Positions 44,665-56,059 of a stretch of DNA of 64,000 nucleotides are shown in pieces. Each line of letters starts with the position of its first letter. Position 1 is the stretch's first letter. The position numbers and the translations under genes were made by a program. Under the pieces are notes generated by a model. It ran no database searches. It saw nothing but the letters and a program-made list of their open reading frames with translations, and was not told the DNA's origin. Source of the stretch: Bettongia penicillata ogilbyi (Eukaryota; Chordata; Mammalia; Diprotodontia; Potoroidae); contig JAJHZJ010000061.1 in the NCBI GenBank assembly GCA_023548195.1, forward strand, positions 1,714,771 through 1,778,770, in the 5' to 3' direction.

Positions 44665-44987
44665 ATAAGGTAAATTATTTGTGGTTCCCATTTTACCTTG
44701 ACAGCCAGTTCCAGGCCTAGTGAAATAAAACAAGGGAAATACATTTATTTCAAGTTTCACCTTAGCAATTACATAGCCTTGTATTTAGTTCCATCAGAAA
44801 GTTATTTTTGTAATAGACTCTATAAAGTCATTTTATCTCCTTTTACTTCAAGTATCACTAATAACTGACAAGCTGGGAATTCATCGAGATTTTGAATGTC
44901 AATTTGGCATCCTTATGATTGAGTTAGGAAAGAACAGAGCTGTAGATGTATGCATTTATGTATGTATATGTTCCTTTCTGGTGTTTG

Positions 44988-45165
44988 TCCTTCATTCTTG
45001 AAGAGGATCATGACATCAGGGAGGCGATGCTATGACATGCAAGTGAATTGGATTTAAGTGATGGAGGGTTGTGCAGTCACCAGTCTCACTTTCTCCTCCA
45101 AAGTCATCTTGGGTCCAGTGGCCAGATATGGATAAGGACAACTGAAGATGTCCCAGGATGCAGTG
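44988..45165 (+). repeat. Unnamed interspersed repeat, copy 2
   Basis: Same family as 6290-6428: 'ttcttgaagaggatcatgac', 'gatttaagtgatggagggtt' and 'cagtcaccagtctcactttc'. It extends further right, with 'gtccagtggccagatatgga' and 'gatgcagtgagagaa'. Family unnamed. Confidence 0.65.
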
Positions 45166-45639
45166 AGAGAAATCTAGGCTATAAATCCCAAGGTATCTTG
45201 CAAGGTTTCAGATCAAAATTCATATTCTTTTGGGCAGAGCACCTGTAGATGAGGGTATATATGATACCCTATGTGGACAGAGGGAGAGAAAGGAGGAGAA
45301 GTATAAGAAACACGCCAAAGTAAAAGTGACCTTCATTTCACCTCCCCTTGTTGAGAAATCCTGTTGCTGAGTGTCCCATCAGTATTCCAGTCAATTTATT
45401 ATTTTCAGGAGATTGCTATCTTGATACAGTTTACATAATCACAAAGTAGAAAATTCATTTGATTAATTGATCAGACTACATGATGCCAGATATTTTTATT
45501 ATTAAATTCACAGTTTATTGAGGTATAATTTTAAAATTTCCATTTTCATGGAGGAGATTATAAGAGTAGAATCAAGGACAATTTTTTTCTATAACTTTGG
45601 TCTTGATAATTTAGAATAATAGATCTTAGATATTAAATT

Positions 45640-45835
45640 TTATAGACCCATACAATCAAAGCTATAGATCTGAAAGGGAACTTAAAGATCATATAGTCCA
45701 ACCATCTTGTTTTATATAGATAAGAAACTTGAGTCCTAGAGGGATGAATTGCTTGGAGAAAGTCACACAGGCAGAGTTGGGTTTGAAGTCAGGTCCTCTG
45801 ACTCTTAATAGAGTGTCCTCTTGTTTTAAAGAAAA
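45640..45835 (-). mobile_element. THER1-like SINE, antisense
   Basis: 'aagctatagatctgaaaggg', 'gatcatatagtccaaccatc', 'aaagtcacacaggcagagtt', 'aagtcaggtcctctgactct' and 'aatagagtgtcctc'. Complete apart from the extreme head. Confidence 0.85.
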
Positions 45836-46174
45836 GATGCTCTATTCTAACTAACATTCATTGGAATAATATGTGGAGATGCTATTTTCTCTATACACGC
45901 AATCATAAGATTAATTTTGCCTAAGAAGTTTCAGTACACACTACGGTGATACCTTGGCCTTTTTCCCCTTTCTTCTTGGTTTGCCACAATATGTTGAATA
46001 GGAGGTGTGAGCTGGCACTTTCTGGAACTGTCAGTTATATTTGTATATATCTTTCCCCCTCCTCCCCCCAGCATAATTGATCACAGATTCATAACTAGTA
46101 GAAAGACTCACCTAGAGTTGATTATATAGTAGCCAATATCCTGCACGCTAGATGCACAAAGAGATGCAAAGTTC

Positions 46175-46965
46175 AGATGAGGCATAATCCCTCCCTGACC
46201 TCATGGAATTCGTAGTCTAGTAGGCAGATGAGGTAAAAGCACTGGCAGCTATAATAGAGAGTATATTAGTACATTAGAGCTGCTAAACCAAGTGCCATGT
46301 GAGGGCTGAGAAGATGGATACTCATGGAGGATAAGGGAAGGTTTCATGGAGGAGGTGACCTATGAGTTAGGCTTTAAAGGATGAACAGAAATTCAAGGGT
46401 TGAAGAGAGAGGAAAGGCATTTCTGTAGTAGTGAACAGGGTGAGCAAAGGCACAGAGTTAGAGGGGAATATAGGACATCTTGGATCGGGAAAGGGAGGGA
46501 GTCACAGAGAGGGTCTGTAGTTTAGAAGACACAAAGAGGAATAGTATCATTGAAAAGGTCAAAAAGATAAAGTGGCAGCAGATTTTGCAGCTGTTTGATT
46601 TTGAATTCGATGGCCATAGAGAAGTACTTGGATCAAAAATGTGGAATGCCTAATGCCATGTGCATAAAGAAGATTAGTTTGGATCTATCATGAAGGGTGT
46701 ATTGGTATGGAAAGAAGTACTGGGAAAATTGTTAGAAGGCTATTTAAAAATTTCTTGAGGATGTTATCAAGGGTATGGTAATAGAAGTAGGACAGCTGTA
46801 GAAGTGACAAAAGGGATAGTTGTAGAAGTGACTTGAAATGACAGGACTTGGTCCTAATTGATTGATATGAGAGGTGGAGGAGAGAGAAGAGTTCAAGATG
46901 ATCCTGTAGTTTACTTGGCTGTATAAAGACTCTCAAGACTGATTAGATTTGCACTGGGCATATTT
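46175..46965 (-). mobile_element. L2 LINE 3' half, antisense
   Basis: 'gcataatccctccctgacct', 'catggaattcgtagtctagt', 'ggaaggtttcatggaggagg', 'gagttaggctttaaaggatg' and 'aggtggaggagagagaagag'. The ORF2 part begins after about 46550. Confidence 0.75.
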
Positions 46966-47699
46966 CATCATCCCCACATCCAAGGGCCAGTTAATGAATA
47001 TTCTCTTGTTGTGCTGGGATTTGCTTCTTTCTAATATATTTGATATAAATAAATGAGCCATGGACTAGAGCTTTTGGGTCTTTGTTTTAAACTGTGTGGA
47101 TGGAGGTTCATTGTGGGAGGATTTGTCCTATAATGAACTTACACAGTACAAAAAAATTCTTTAGTCTTAAAGTTTTAAAAACACAAAAACCAAAGAGCAT
47201 TCAGGATTACTCAGATAAGACAAATTAAAATTTAAACTTTCTCTTAAGAATTCAGTCCTCACTTTTCTCTCTTTTTGCAGAGAAAGTCCTAATGTGTTCT
47301 TCTTTACCTTTTTTTTTTTTTGCTATGACCTCATTTCCCCATCTTCAACCCTTTTTCGCTCCACAGTTATCATTTCTGCTGAATAATGAATGAAGGGAAA
47401 AACAAAACAGATCTGTGATGAGTGAACAGGACTGTGACCCACTGAACATGACTGAGGAAATAATGCAATGAAATCTTGTATTTATGTTACGTTAATCTAC
47501 ACTTGGTCATCATTTAAATGTTTTGGAACCTTGTCAAAATTTTCATCATCTCAAGGAATACCAGAAAAACAAGAAGGTAGCATATGTTGTTGGGCAAAGC
47601 ACTAGACCTCTGGAAGTATGGAACTATTACAGTTCCTGCTTTGTCACCTCTGTTACACTAGGCAACTCCTTCCCTGTCTAGGACTCATTTTCCTTCTAT

Positions 47700-47875
47700 C
47701 AATCAAAAAATATTTATTAAGCACTTACAGTGCGCCAAGCATTGTGCTTGGGGATACAAAGAAAGGCAAAAGACATTCCCTACTCTAAAAGAGCTCACAG
47801 TCTAATGAGGAAGATGATGTACAACTATATACAAGCCATTTATATAAATAAATTGGAGCTAGTTGGCATCAAATT
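47700..47875 (-). repeat. L2 3' end fragment, antisense
   Basis: 'aaatatttattaagcactta', 'gtgcgccaagcattgtgctt', 'ggggatacaaagaaaggcaa' and 'aaagagctcacagtctaatg'. Well preserved. Confidence 0.85.
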
Positions 47876-47904
47876 GACAAGAATGACAAAAAATGAAAAC
47901 GATC

Positions 47905-48725
47905 ACTTCTAGAAGTGTTATGGGAAGTTAGATACACTAAGTACATTGTTGTTGGAGCTTTGAATAGGTCCACCCATTCTAGAAAGCACTTTAGAATCAT
48001 ACTTAACAGTCACTGTATTTGTTTTGATCCAGCAAAGCTACCACTATGTTCCTATGACACAAGGAGGTCAAAGACAGAGGAAAATGTTCCGTATGAATAC
48101 AGATCAGTTTGAGAATGACTGAACAAACTGTGGAATCTAATATGACTTAAATGAGGCATGATGGATAGAGAGCTGACTTGAAGTCAAGACTACCGATTAA
48201 AGTCTCTTCTCAGACTGACACTAGCTGAGTGACCCCAGGCAAGTCTTTTAACCTCTCAGTGCCTCCAGCCAGCTCTCTAGAACTTTCAGTTGCTGGACAG
48301 AGTTGCTTCCCTCTACATAGTGGGAAGAGAAGCTTCTTCACCTAGAGTTTCCTCCATGAATGAATTCACCTATTTATTCCAATTGTCATGGAATATTTTT
48401 TTGCTATATGGTAAATATGAAGAAACATAAAATTTAGATAAATTCAAAATAACTCAGGAAAGCTTGGATGAACATATATAGAGCCAAGTAAGAAAAACCA
48501 AGAGAACAACTTACATGATGGCCATAATGATGTAACGGGGAGAACAAAACAAATGAAATTCTTAGAACTCTGAACAATGGAGTATCTAATCATGACTACA
48601 CAGACCTGATTCCTCCTGATTCTGAGCAGAAAGATAGGGGATGATAGATGTGAATAAAGCATATATTGGCAAATATGACTAATAGTTTTATTTGTTTTGC
48701 CAAATGAATCTGTTTATTATGAGAG
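47905..48725 (+). mobile_element. Marsupial L1 3' region, interrupted by a SINE
   Basis: Left part: 'acattgttgttggagctttg', 'ccacccattctagaaagcac' and 'atgactgaacaaactgtgga'. Right part, after the SINE: 'aattgtcatggaatattttt', 'ggaaagcttggatgaacata', 'aaaccaagagaacaacttac' and 'atcatgactacacagacctg'. These are successive L1 3' landmarks on both sides of the SINE at about 48145-48370. Confidence 0.75.
48145..48370 (+). mobile_element. MAR1-type SINE nested in L1
   Basis: 'tgatggatagagagctgact' (head), 'tgaagtcaagactaccgatt', 'tgagtgaccccaggcaagtc', 'ttttaacctctcagtgcctc', then the variant 3' part 'tctctagaactttcagttgc' and 'gagtttcctccatgaatgaa' seen in one marsupial MAR1-type subfamily. Confidence 0.8.
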
Positions 48726-49019
48726 AGGGATCTGTGAGGTAGGGACAATCATTAAGAAGTGACAGTTATAAAAAAGAAAGAAAGAAATGATATCAATACT
48801 ATATTTTAAAAGAAACAAAAAATAAGGGCATCAAGTTAACATTTCACTGTATCAGGCAGCCAAGTAATTCTAAGACTCAAGTTATGTGCGTTAATTTGCA
48901 TTGGTGAATGGAATTTCCATGTCAGAAGTTCTTGCACTGATGAAATCACAGGTCTTGGTGGGGAAAAATGGGTTTACATATGCTGATCACAAACCATTGA
49001 TGCGTTCTCATCCCTTTAT

Positions 49020-50140
49020 GATTTCATCTATTTAAATTATTCACTAAGCATTTATGAAATATTTCCTATGTTCCAGTCATCTGTGAGTGAGGTGATAAGA
49101 TTTGATACCAAAGTCTGTGGGTTGGGATAAAGGGGCGTATATGATTGATTTCGCAAAGGAAAAGTCAATAGGCTTTGGCAGCAGATTAGATAATGGGTAT
49201 GAGAGTGAGGAATCAAGGATGACAGTTAGGTTGGTAGTTCAAGTAACTGGGTAGTATCTTTGACAAGTAATAGTGAAGTTTGGAAGAGAGGAATGTTTGA
49301 GGAAAGATAATCACATCTTTTTGGGATGTGTTGAGTTTGAGTTGTCTGTAGGACATTTGGGTCAAGATGTCCAACAAGCAGCTGGAGATGTGAAACTGGC
49401 CAAAGAGATCTGAGAATCATCTGTATAAAGATGATAAATAAATTCATGGAAGCTCATGAGATCAGGTGAGATAGTATAAAAAGACAAGGAAGAGGGAACA
49501 TAAAAAAGCAGGAATGTGGGAATGGTCTGCAAGGAGACTGAGAAAGAAGGGTCAGACAGGAAAAGAGAGAAGAAAGCAGAGTCTTTCAAGACTAAAGAGG
49601 ACTGAGCATTCAGGAGAACATGATCTATAGTGTCATAGGCTATAGTGAAGTCAAGCAGGATCAGCCCTAAGATAGACTTTAGATCTGGCAATTAAGCCAT
49701 CACTGCTAATATTGAAAAAAATAGTTTCATTTGAATGATGAAGGCAGAAATCTAGGTGTCTCTTTTAAGAGAGTTTAGAATTGAATGGGAAGGGAGGGAA
49801 ATGGAAACACCAGTTGGAGACAGCTTTTTGAAGGAGTTTAGTTGCAGAGAGAAGAGAGGTATAGAATAATATCTAGGACAGATGGTTGGATCAAGTGAGA
49901 ATTTTTTAAGAATTGGGGAGACATAGCATGCAGGATAGTGGCCACTAGATTGGGAGAGACTGAAGACAGGAGAGTGAGAATGGTAGTAAAGGCAGTGTGC
50001 AAAGAAGGTAGGAATGAAAGGGATGAAAGATTAAGGTAGAGTTCCCTTGGCTTAAAACAGGGTAAACGAGAACATGGTGAGACAAGACATTCGAGCTATT
50101 GAGAGACGAGGAGAGGGCGCTCTCAGCTAGTGGCCTCAAT
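49020..50140 (-). mobile_element. L2 LINE with ORF2 fossil, antisense
   Basis: Antisense L2 spanning the ORF2 region. Landmarks on the plus strand: 'gttgagtttgagttgtctgt', 'aggacatttgggtcaagatg', 'tccaacaagcagctggagat' and 'ctgagaatcatctgtataaa'. It may continue the L2 terminus at 47700-47875 across the L1. Confidence 0.85.
49362..49691 (-). pseudogene. L2 ORF2 reverse-transcriptase fossil (YTDD)
   Basis: Open frame of 109 codons. Residues 12-24 read 'LLDFTIAYDTIDH', matching reverse-transcriptase motif A of CR1/L2 elements (LLDLSAAFDTVDH-like, with the catalytic Asp). Residues 84-94 read 'FIYHLYTDDSQ', matching the catalytic YADD box. The part between them, where family members have 'GVPQGSVLGP', is frameshifted or eroded ('FLLFYVPSSLSF'). 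No start-codon meaning is implied: the fragment is an internal piece. Downstream, 49447-49226 continues with eroded ORF2. Confidence 0.85.
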
Positions 50141-50649
50141 TTTTTTTCATTAAAGTATGATGTAAGATCCTCAGCTGAGAGGGTGGGTGGGAGCCTTAGG
50201 AGGTTTGAGAAGGTATGAACAGTTTGGAATATTTACCATAGTGGGTGGGCTAGGGAATCATTTAGGGGTGTGTAAAAGGGTTACCTTTCTTTAGCAAAGG
50301 CCCATTTGAAATTTGGTAACATAAATTTATACTAAATCTAATTTGTACAGTATGGTGATCTTCCCCAACTGCATTCAGCCTCAGGTAGATAGGCACAGGA
50401 GGAGTGGATGGTTGGAATCATCCAAGGCTGGGATTTGATAAGGCATGGTTGGCAATAGAACAAGGAGACAAGGATTGAACTGGTTCATTAAGAGGTTACC
50501 GCCTTCCCTTGTCCATGAAGACATTAAAGATTACACCTGAATGGCTTTTCTAGATAGTAATTGTGTTCTATTGCAACTTGGAGATTTTTAAAAAATATAT
50601 AGAATAGTCATTTCTCATATGATGTGTTTCTTAAGTGTTTTTTGGTTTT

Positions 50650-50770
50650 TTAACAGGCTTGAAATTTCATTGGTTTGGAGATCTCCCTGTTAAGGAAATT
50701 CCCTTCACGAATGATGGGTACCTTCCCTTCAATTTATAGTCTAAGAGAACTGTCTGCAACACTGGGAGGT
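50650..50770 (-). repeat. MAR1-type SINE 3' part, antisense (tentative)
   Basis: 'aaatttcattggtttggaga' and 'aaggaaattcccttcacgaa' resemble the antisense of the MAR1 variant 3' region also seen at 48145 and 57720. Confidence 0.45.
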
Positions 50771-50774
50771 TGGC

Positions 50775-51070
50775 TTGGCCAGGGTCACACGTGGGTTGGC
50801 CAACTTGAAAATGCAGTATGATGCCTTGCTGTCATCCTTACTCCAAACTTTTCCACCTACTAGTACATCTCCCTTCAGACTTTGTCCTCGTATTGTCAAC
50901 TGAAATAAAATTTAAGACTGTTCACAGATCTCACAGTCCACTCATTTCTGGAGGTCTTGTCTCTTCTAGCCCTTAAGGATGAGTTTTTGAGTGCTTAAAA
51001 AATTAAGATGACTCTTAGTGAAGGTAACATTAGGAATTGAGGTGAATGGATGGAGCGACAGAGACAATGA
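50775..51070. other. Unassigned DNA
   Basis: No feature recognised. Confidence 0.4.
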
Positions 51071-51071
51071 G

Positions 51072-51185
51072 AAGTGAAATCATAGAAAATTAGTGCCGCA
51101 AAGGACCTTAGAGATCATATAGCCCAACAATCTCATTTGATCACTGAAGAAATGCAGTTGGTTTTGCCCCAAATCTGCTGCGGTT
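51072..51185 (-). repeat. THER1-like SINE fragment, antisense
   Basis: 'aaaggaccttagagatcata' and 'tagcccaacaatctcatttg', then 'cactgaagaaatgcag'. Confidence 0.65.
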
Positions 51186-51499
51186 CAATATTTTCAGGAT
51201 ATTCCTCTCCATGGGACCACTAAAAACTGAACTCCACTCACTAAATAGAAATAATTTAGAGATACAGAGGAGGAAAAAAGAGGAAATGAAGGGAGTTCAG
51301 AAATACAAAAGAATCTATAATGGCTCCTATGTAATATAATTTTTAACAACAATCCTAAAAATATGAAAAAGAAAATTATCCTGGAAAAAACTAGAAAAAG
51401 GGTACTGATACATTTCTGTTCTTATCATAATAATAATGATAATGGGAATTTATGTGGCCGTCTAAGATTTACATAGCCACAGTAGCCAATTTTACGCTT

Positions 51500-51715
51500 G
51501 GCATCTATTGTCGGTAAACGTAAGGCAATTGGACTAAATGACATCTGAGGTCCTTCTCCTCTCTAAATTTGCAGTTCCCATTTTATAATGAGGCAACTGA
51601 AACTTGGAGATTGTGACTCCATTTGCTCGTCATCACACAGCGAATGTTAGAGGTGAGATTCAAAGCCAAATCTTACCGAGTATAAACCCAATATTCTTTC
51701 TATTCTACCCTCTTT
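51500..51715. repeat. Two adjoining SINE fragments in opposite orientation
   Basis: 51505-51570 is a sense THER1 tail ('attggactaaatgacatctg', 'aggtccttctcctctctaaa'). 51575-51715 is an antisense MIR ('taatgaggcaactgaaactt', 'catcacacagcgaatgttag'). Confidence 0.6.
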
Positions 51716-52290
51716 TTCTGTGCCATCTTTTTATTCCACCACAGTACCTCCAAGGCCTGATATAGGCTGGTGGAGCCTACTCTGCAGCCCCAAGAGAAGT
51801 ACAAAGGAGCTTTATTGGAGGCTGCTGTTCTGACCAAGAGAAAGAGGAGAGAGGCAGAAAAGAAAAAGAAAAAACTGTGTTCTGCTCCCATGAAGGAAAG
51901 AAACTTGAGTCAAGTCGTGGGGAGTCTTTTGTCTTCAAGGCCCCTCTGTTTACTGTAATTCAAGGAAGAACATATACCATTATCCAGGTCTGCTCAGCTC
52001 AGTGCTTTTGAGGGCTAGATGGAGGTAACATTATACCTTTTATAATTCAAGTCAGTAGAGTTTTTGACCATATTTTCTAGGGAAAGTATTTGTTTTGAAA
52101 CTATTTTCAAGGAAGTCCTGCCCTATTCGTGACAAAAAGCTGCCTTCTTTAACTTGTTCAAGGAATTCATTGGGAAGCATAAATCTGACCCAAAGATATC
52201 CTGACCTGTTAATAAATGTAAATCCACTTCCACAGCCTTGTCACCCTGAATGTGCTTCCTGAGATTACTTTTTGGTTAAAAATAGGGAGT
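51716..52290. other. Unassigned DNA
   Basis: No gene or family recognised. The paired frames at 51700-51958 overlap antisense to each other and contain a K-rich run; I see no domain. Confidence 0.4.
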
Positions 52291-52294
52291 AGGA

Positions 52295-52495
52295 GGCAAA
52301 AATGGTAAAGTGGATATAATCCTGCCTCAGACACTTATCAGCTATGTGACTTAATCACTTAAATCACTCTCCCAGCCTCAGTTTCTCCATCTGTAAAATG
52401 GGGAGAATAACTCTATCTACCTCACAGGATTGTTATCAGGGTCAAATAAGATAATGTGTAAAATTCTTTGCACATGTTCAGTGATGATGCTGATG
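52295..52495 (+). mobile_element. MIR/MAR SINE
   Basis: 'tcctgcctcagacacttatc', 'agctatgtgacttaatcact', 'cagtttctccatctgtaaaa', 'ctacctcacaggattgttat' and 'caaataagataatgtgtaaa'. Confidence 0.85.
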
Positions 52496-52594
52496 ATAAA
52501 GACAGTGATGTCCCCATTTCCAAATTTCCTGAAGAAAGACTGAGTGCCAGCTGTTAATTATAATGTTGCCAAGGATAACTGAGCAGAAAGGTTT

Positions 52595-52722
52595 CATCTA
52601 GAGAGATGAAGTAATTTGTCCAAGATCACACACAGGTAGTTAGTAGCACAGGAGGGAGTAAAAACCAGGCTTCTGGACTCAGTTCTCTTTTCACTGACCC
52701 TTCTGCCTAGTTAGGGTAGGAC
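52595..52722 (-). repeat. MIR-like SINE fragment, antisense
   Basis: 'gatgaagtaatttgtccaag', 'atcacacacaggtagttagt' and 'aaccaggcttctggactcag'. Confidence 0.75.
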
Positions 52723-52739
52723 AGGCATCGGGAGGTCAA

Positions 52740-53068
52740 AAGATTCCTCCCCCATGCCAGGAGTTGTCTCCCTCCTCACCTTCATCTCCTGGTTTTCCTG
52801 ACTTCTTTCAGTTCTCAGCTAAAATCTAACATTCTATAAGAAGCTTTTCCCCCTTCTCCTTAATGCTTAATTCCCTCTGAGACTCTATTTTATCCTGTGG
52901 GTATCTATTTGTACACAGTTGTTTTTCCTGTTGTCTCCACCATTATTAGAACATCATTTCCTTGAAAACTGAGATTGTTTTTACTGTTCTTTATATTCCC
53001 AGCATTAGCACATTGCATAGAGCATCTTAGACACTCAATAAATGCTTACTGACCGACTGACCCAGGGA
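52740..53068 (+). mobile_element. L2 LINE 3' end
   Basis: 'ttctttcagttctcagctaa', 'cattctataagaagcttttc', 'ccctctgagactctatttta', 'ttgtctccaccattattaga' and 'cactcaataaatgcttactg'. Well-ordered sense L2 terminus. Confidence 0.85.
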
Positions 53069-53229
53069 ATGAATTAAACTTTCAGTCAATTTGAGTGGCT
53101 AACTGTGAAGTGAGCATCGGTTGTCAGCATCATTTTATTTGTATCAAGTGATTTTCATTGCATTTAGCTTTTGACTACATTTCTAAAAGGTAGCTTAGTA
53201 TTGTCTTTTTTAAAAAAAAAACCAAGTAA

Positions 53230-53512
53230 ATGGCTTATGGGATAGCTAGATGATACAATGGATAGCGCTGTGTTTGTAATCAAGGAAGGTTCATCTTCCC
53301 AAATTCAAATATGGCCTCAGACACTAAACTGTATGACCCTGTACAAGTTACTCAGACCCGTTTGCCCCAGTTCCTCATCTGTAAAATGAGCTAAAGAAGG
53401 AAATGGTAAGCCACTCCCTTATCCATGACAAGAATACCCTAAATGAGATCACAGAACATTGGACATGGCTGAAACAGATGAAAAAGAACAATAAATGGCT
53501 TGTTGGTGTATG
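53230..53512 (+). mobile_element. MAR1-type SINE with BovB/RTE-like tail
   Basis: 'gggatagctagatgatacaa' (head), 'tatggcctcagacactaaac', 'agttcctcatctgtaaaatg', 'aaggaaatggtaagccactc', then 'ttggacatggctgaaacaga'. The last is the RTE-like tail. Near full length. Confidence 0.88.
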
Positions 53513-53514
53513 CC

Positions 53515-54275
53515 AGGTATCAGGATCATGAGGGGGCTTTGACTTTGACCTTGGCCTCACTTTTGCAGAGCATTACCTCTAGAATCAGTAACTTAGAAGG
53601 CACACTGAAAGCATTTATTCCAGCCTCTGCCTTTCAGCAGAAGTGAATTTTAACAACTCATTTACCTACCTCCTATGCTTTAAGATATTAATTGTAAGAA
53701 ATACCACAGGTCCTTAGTGTACACCTCCAATGCTTTGTCACATATTCTGGCTTTTTGACGGCTATGCCCAGAGGACACAAGCTCAGGAAGAGTATCTCAG
53801 TTATCCGTGGACCAGCTTGGTTTAGCGTAAGAGATCTATCACTAGGCCACCAGGTGATGAATTCTTTTGGCCATGGAAATTCATAAAACAGTTGGGTAAA
53901 AAAAAAACTATATTTATGAGAAGTGATCCAATGTAGCATATGTATGTGTGTGTGAGCAATTTCAGTAGTTTGGATTTTCAACTTATTTTGTCCTTTTCTA
54001 AGTATTTTTCCTCACAACTTAAGCATTAACTGATTTGATTTATACAGCTATACATTCCTGCTGTCCCACAGAGACTTCATTCTTGTCCCTCTGACGGTTA
54101 TTTCATACTTTCCTTGATGGACTATTTCAGTTTTTAAAATTCCCTTTCTTTTCCTTCCTCTTCTTTCTTTGCCCCTCCCTGCTACCGACCCCCTACCACA
54201 ACCATATTCTTCCATATGCTAAAGTAATTTCCTCTTCACTCTGAATATGAAGAACTGGTAATAATGATTTTTCAA
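53515..54275. other. Unassigned DNA
   Basis: No gene or family recognised. A 97-codon minus-strand frame (53688-53981) has no motif. Confidence 0.4.
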
Positions 54276-54284
54276 GACAGTATT

Positions 54285-54780
54285 AAATCATCTTTTCAAA
54301 GGTTAAAATGGTCATATGCTTTGACCCAGAAATCCCACTGCGAGATGTATATCCCAGGGTGATTGGTGATTAAAAGAAAGTTCCCATATAACCTACAATA
54401 TCTGTAGTAGCAAATAACTGGAAACAAAGTAGATATCAAATAATAGGGGAATGGCTAAACAATTTGTGACACATGAATGGCCTCCATCGCCTGTTCTAAA
54501 TACGATCCTGTGATGATCCTTTAATGGGACTTGCCTAAAAAGCTTTGAAAATGACGAATTCAGAAAAGCATGGGAAGTGATACGAAGAGAAGTAAGCAGA
54601 ACCAGGACAAAAATATATACAATAACGACAACCATAGAAATGGAAAGAAAAAATAAAAACTGAATTCTGTGAAATTATAATGACATAGCAAACTATACCC
54701 TAAAGAAAGAGACATGAGAACGCATTTCTCCTATATTTTTTGTATGAGTGGGGGGGATTGTGGATGTAATACTGTACATA
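54285..54780 (+). mobile_element. Marsupial L1 3' region
   Basis: 'tatgctttgacccagaaatc', 'ccactgcgagatgtatatcc', 'gggaatggctaaacaatttg', 'gaagagaagtaagcagaacc' and 'aggacaaaaatatatacaat'. Clear landmarks of the L1 3' end in sense. Confidence 0.85.
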
Positions 54781-54784
54781 TAAA

Positions 54785-54892
54785 GTTAGACCTCCCTCTC
54801 AGGGTTGTTGTGAGGATAAAATGAGATCATATTTATAAAGCATGTTGCAAACCCTAAAGCATTATAGCTATTGTTATTAATTGTTAATACTA
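54785..54892 (+). repeat. MIR 3' part
   Basis: 'cctccctctcagggttgttg', 'tgaggataaaatgagatcat' and 'aaccctaaagcattatagct'. Confidence 0.8.
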
Positions 54893-54894
54893 CC

Positions 54895-55625
54895 TAGCAG
54901 TAGATGTCTTTGTTACTTTTACTGAACTTTTCTCCCCTCTTTTTTTTTTTTTTTGATAAGAGATGGCCCTCTGGAACAGGGAGAGGGAAGGCATTTGTTG
55001 AGAAATATAGGTGATGTAAAAACAAAAGATTCAACATTTTAAACATTACCTTTGTTTCCTCTTTACTCTTAATTTTCATTAATCCTCTTCTTTGAATCTT
55101 TCCAAATGTAATCAACAGAGATATGGACTTGTGGGCTACAGATAAGTAAATTAAGCTCCATAAATGGCATTGTTGGGTAGAGTTCATGAAGTGTTCTTAA
55201 TTTTGCTGAATTGTCAGTAGCAAACAAGGTCAAGGAGGAGGTTTGGTTGGAGACTTACATGTTCTTACATATTGCACGTTCTTCATCCTGTTTGCTTCTC
55301 CTCCTACAAAGTGGAATTCTTAAAATTCTTCTATCAGTGAAAACTGCTCCATTCTCCCCATCCTCCCCTTTATAAGCCTGTATTATAAATTCTCAGAAAC
55401 TGGCACTTTGCTGAATTTTTCTTTTGAATGTCTTTAATTTACTAATTTGTATCCACCCCCTCTTTGTCTAAATTTAATCCTTTTTTAAAAGCACTGCAGA
55501 GAAAGGGAGCCATAATCATTCTCGATTGTTTCCATTTTTCTACTTAGAATCATGCCCTAAAGAAAATTTGCCACATTTTAAAAGTTACTTCTGGTATTTA
55601 ACTCTCTGCTGCCTCAGTGTGCATG
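54895..55625. other. Unassigned DNA
   Basis: Nothing recognised. Confidence 0.4.
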
Positions 55626-55632
55626 CACTAGG

Positions 55633-55805
55633 ATAGAAGCAGTGAGGTAGGGCAGTGGATAGAGCACTGTGCTTGGAGTCAGGATAACCTGAATTCAAAT
55701 TCTGCCCCAACTACTTATTAGCTCTATGACTCTGGGTAAGTCACTTGACATTTCTGGGCTTAATTTTCCTCATCCATCAAAAGAGGGTTTAGTGGCTTGT
55801 AAGGA
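55633..55805 (+). mobile_element. MAR1/MIR SINE
   Basis: 'gtagggcagtggatagagca' (tRNA-like head), 'cttggagtcaggataacctg', 'ctctgggtaagtcacttgac' and 'gcttaattttcctcatccat'. Well preserved at the head. Confidence 0.85.
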
Positions 55806-55933
55806 TCTTGTTTTACTCTAAATCTATCATCAATTTTATACTTTGTTGTCTCCAAAGACACCTTGACTATTAAAGAGTTAAAATTCTCCCTGATGCCATG
55901 ATCTCTAGTGAACACAGATTTGACTCCATTTTG

Positions 55934-56056
55934 TCCCTCCCTTCCTTCCCTCCTTCCTTCCTTCCTTCCTTCCTTCCTTCCTTCCTTCCTTCCTTCCTTC
56001 CTTCCTTCCTTCCTTCCTTCCCTCCCTCCTTTCTTTCCTTCCTTCCTTCCTTCCTT
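55934..56056. repeat. (CCTT)n tetranucleotide tract
   Basis: About 120 bp of CTTC units with occasional CCTCC variants: an uninterrupted pyrimidine strand. The PSFLPSFLPSF frame through it is a translation of the repeat, not a protein. Confidence 0.97.
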
Positions 56057-56059
56057 GAT

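Noticed and set aside
50635..50660. Polypyrimidine run followed by 'aacag', resembling a 3' splice site
   Set aside because: The sequence after it resembles an antisense MAR1-type SINE end and has no sustained frame with a following donor site.
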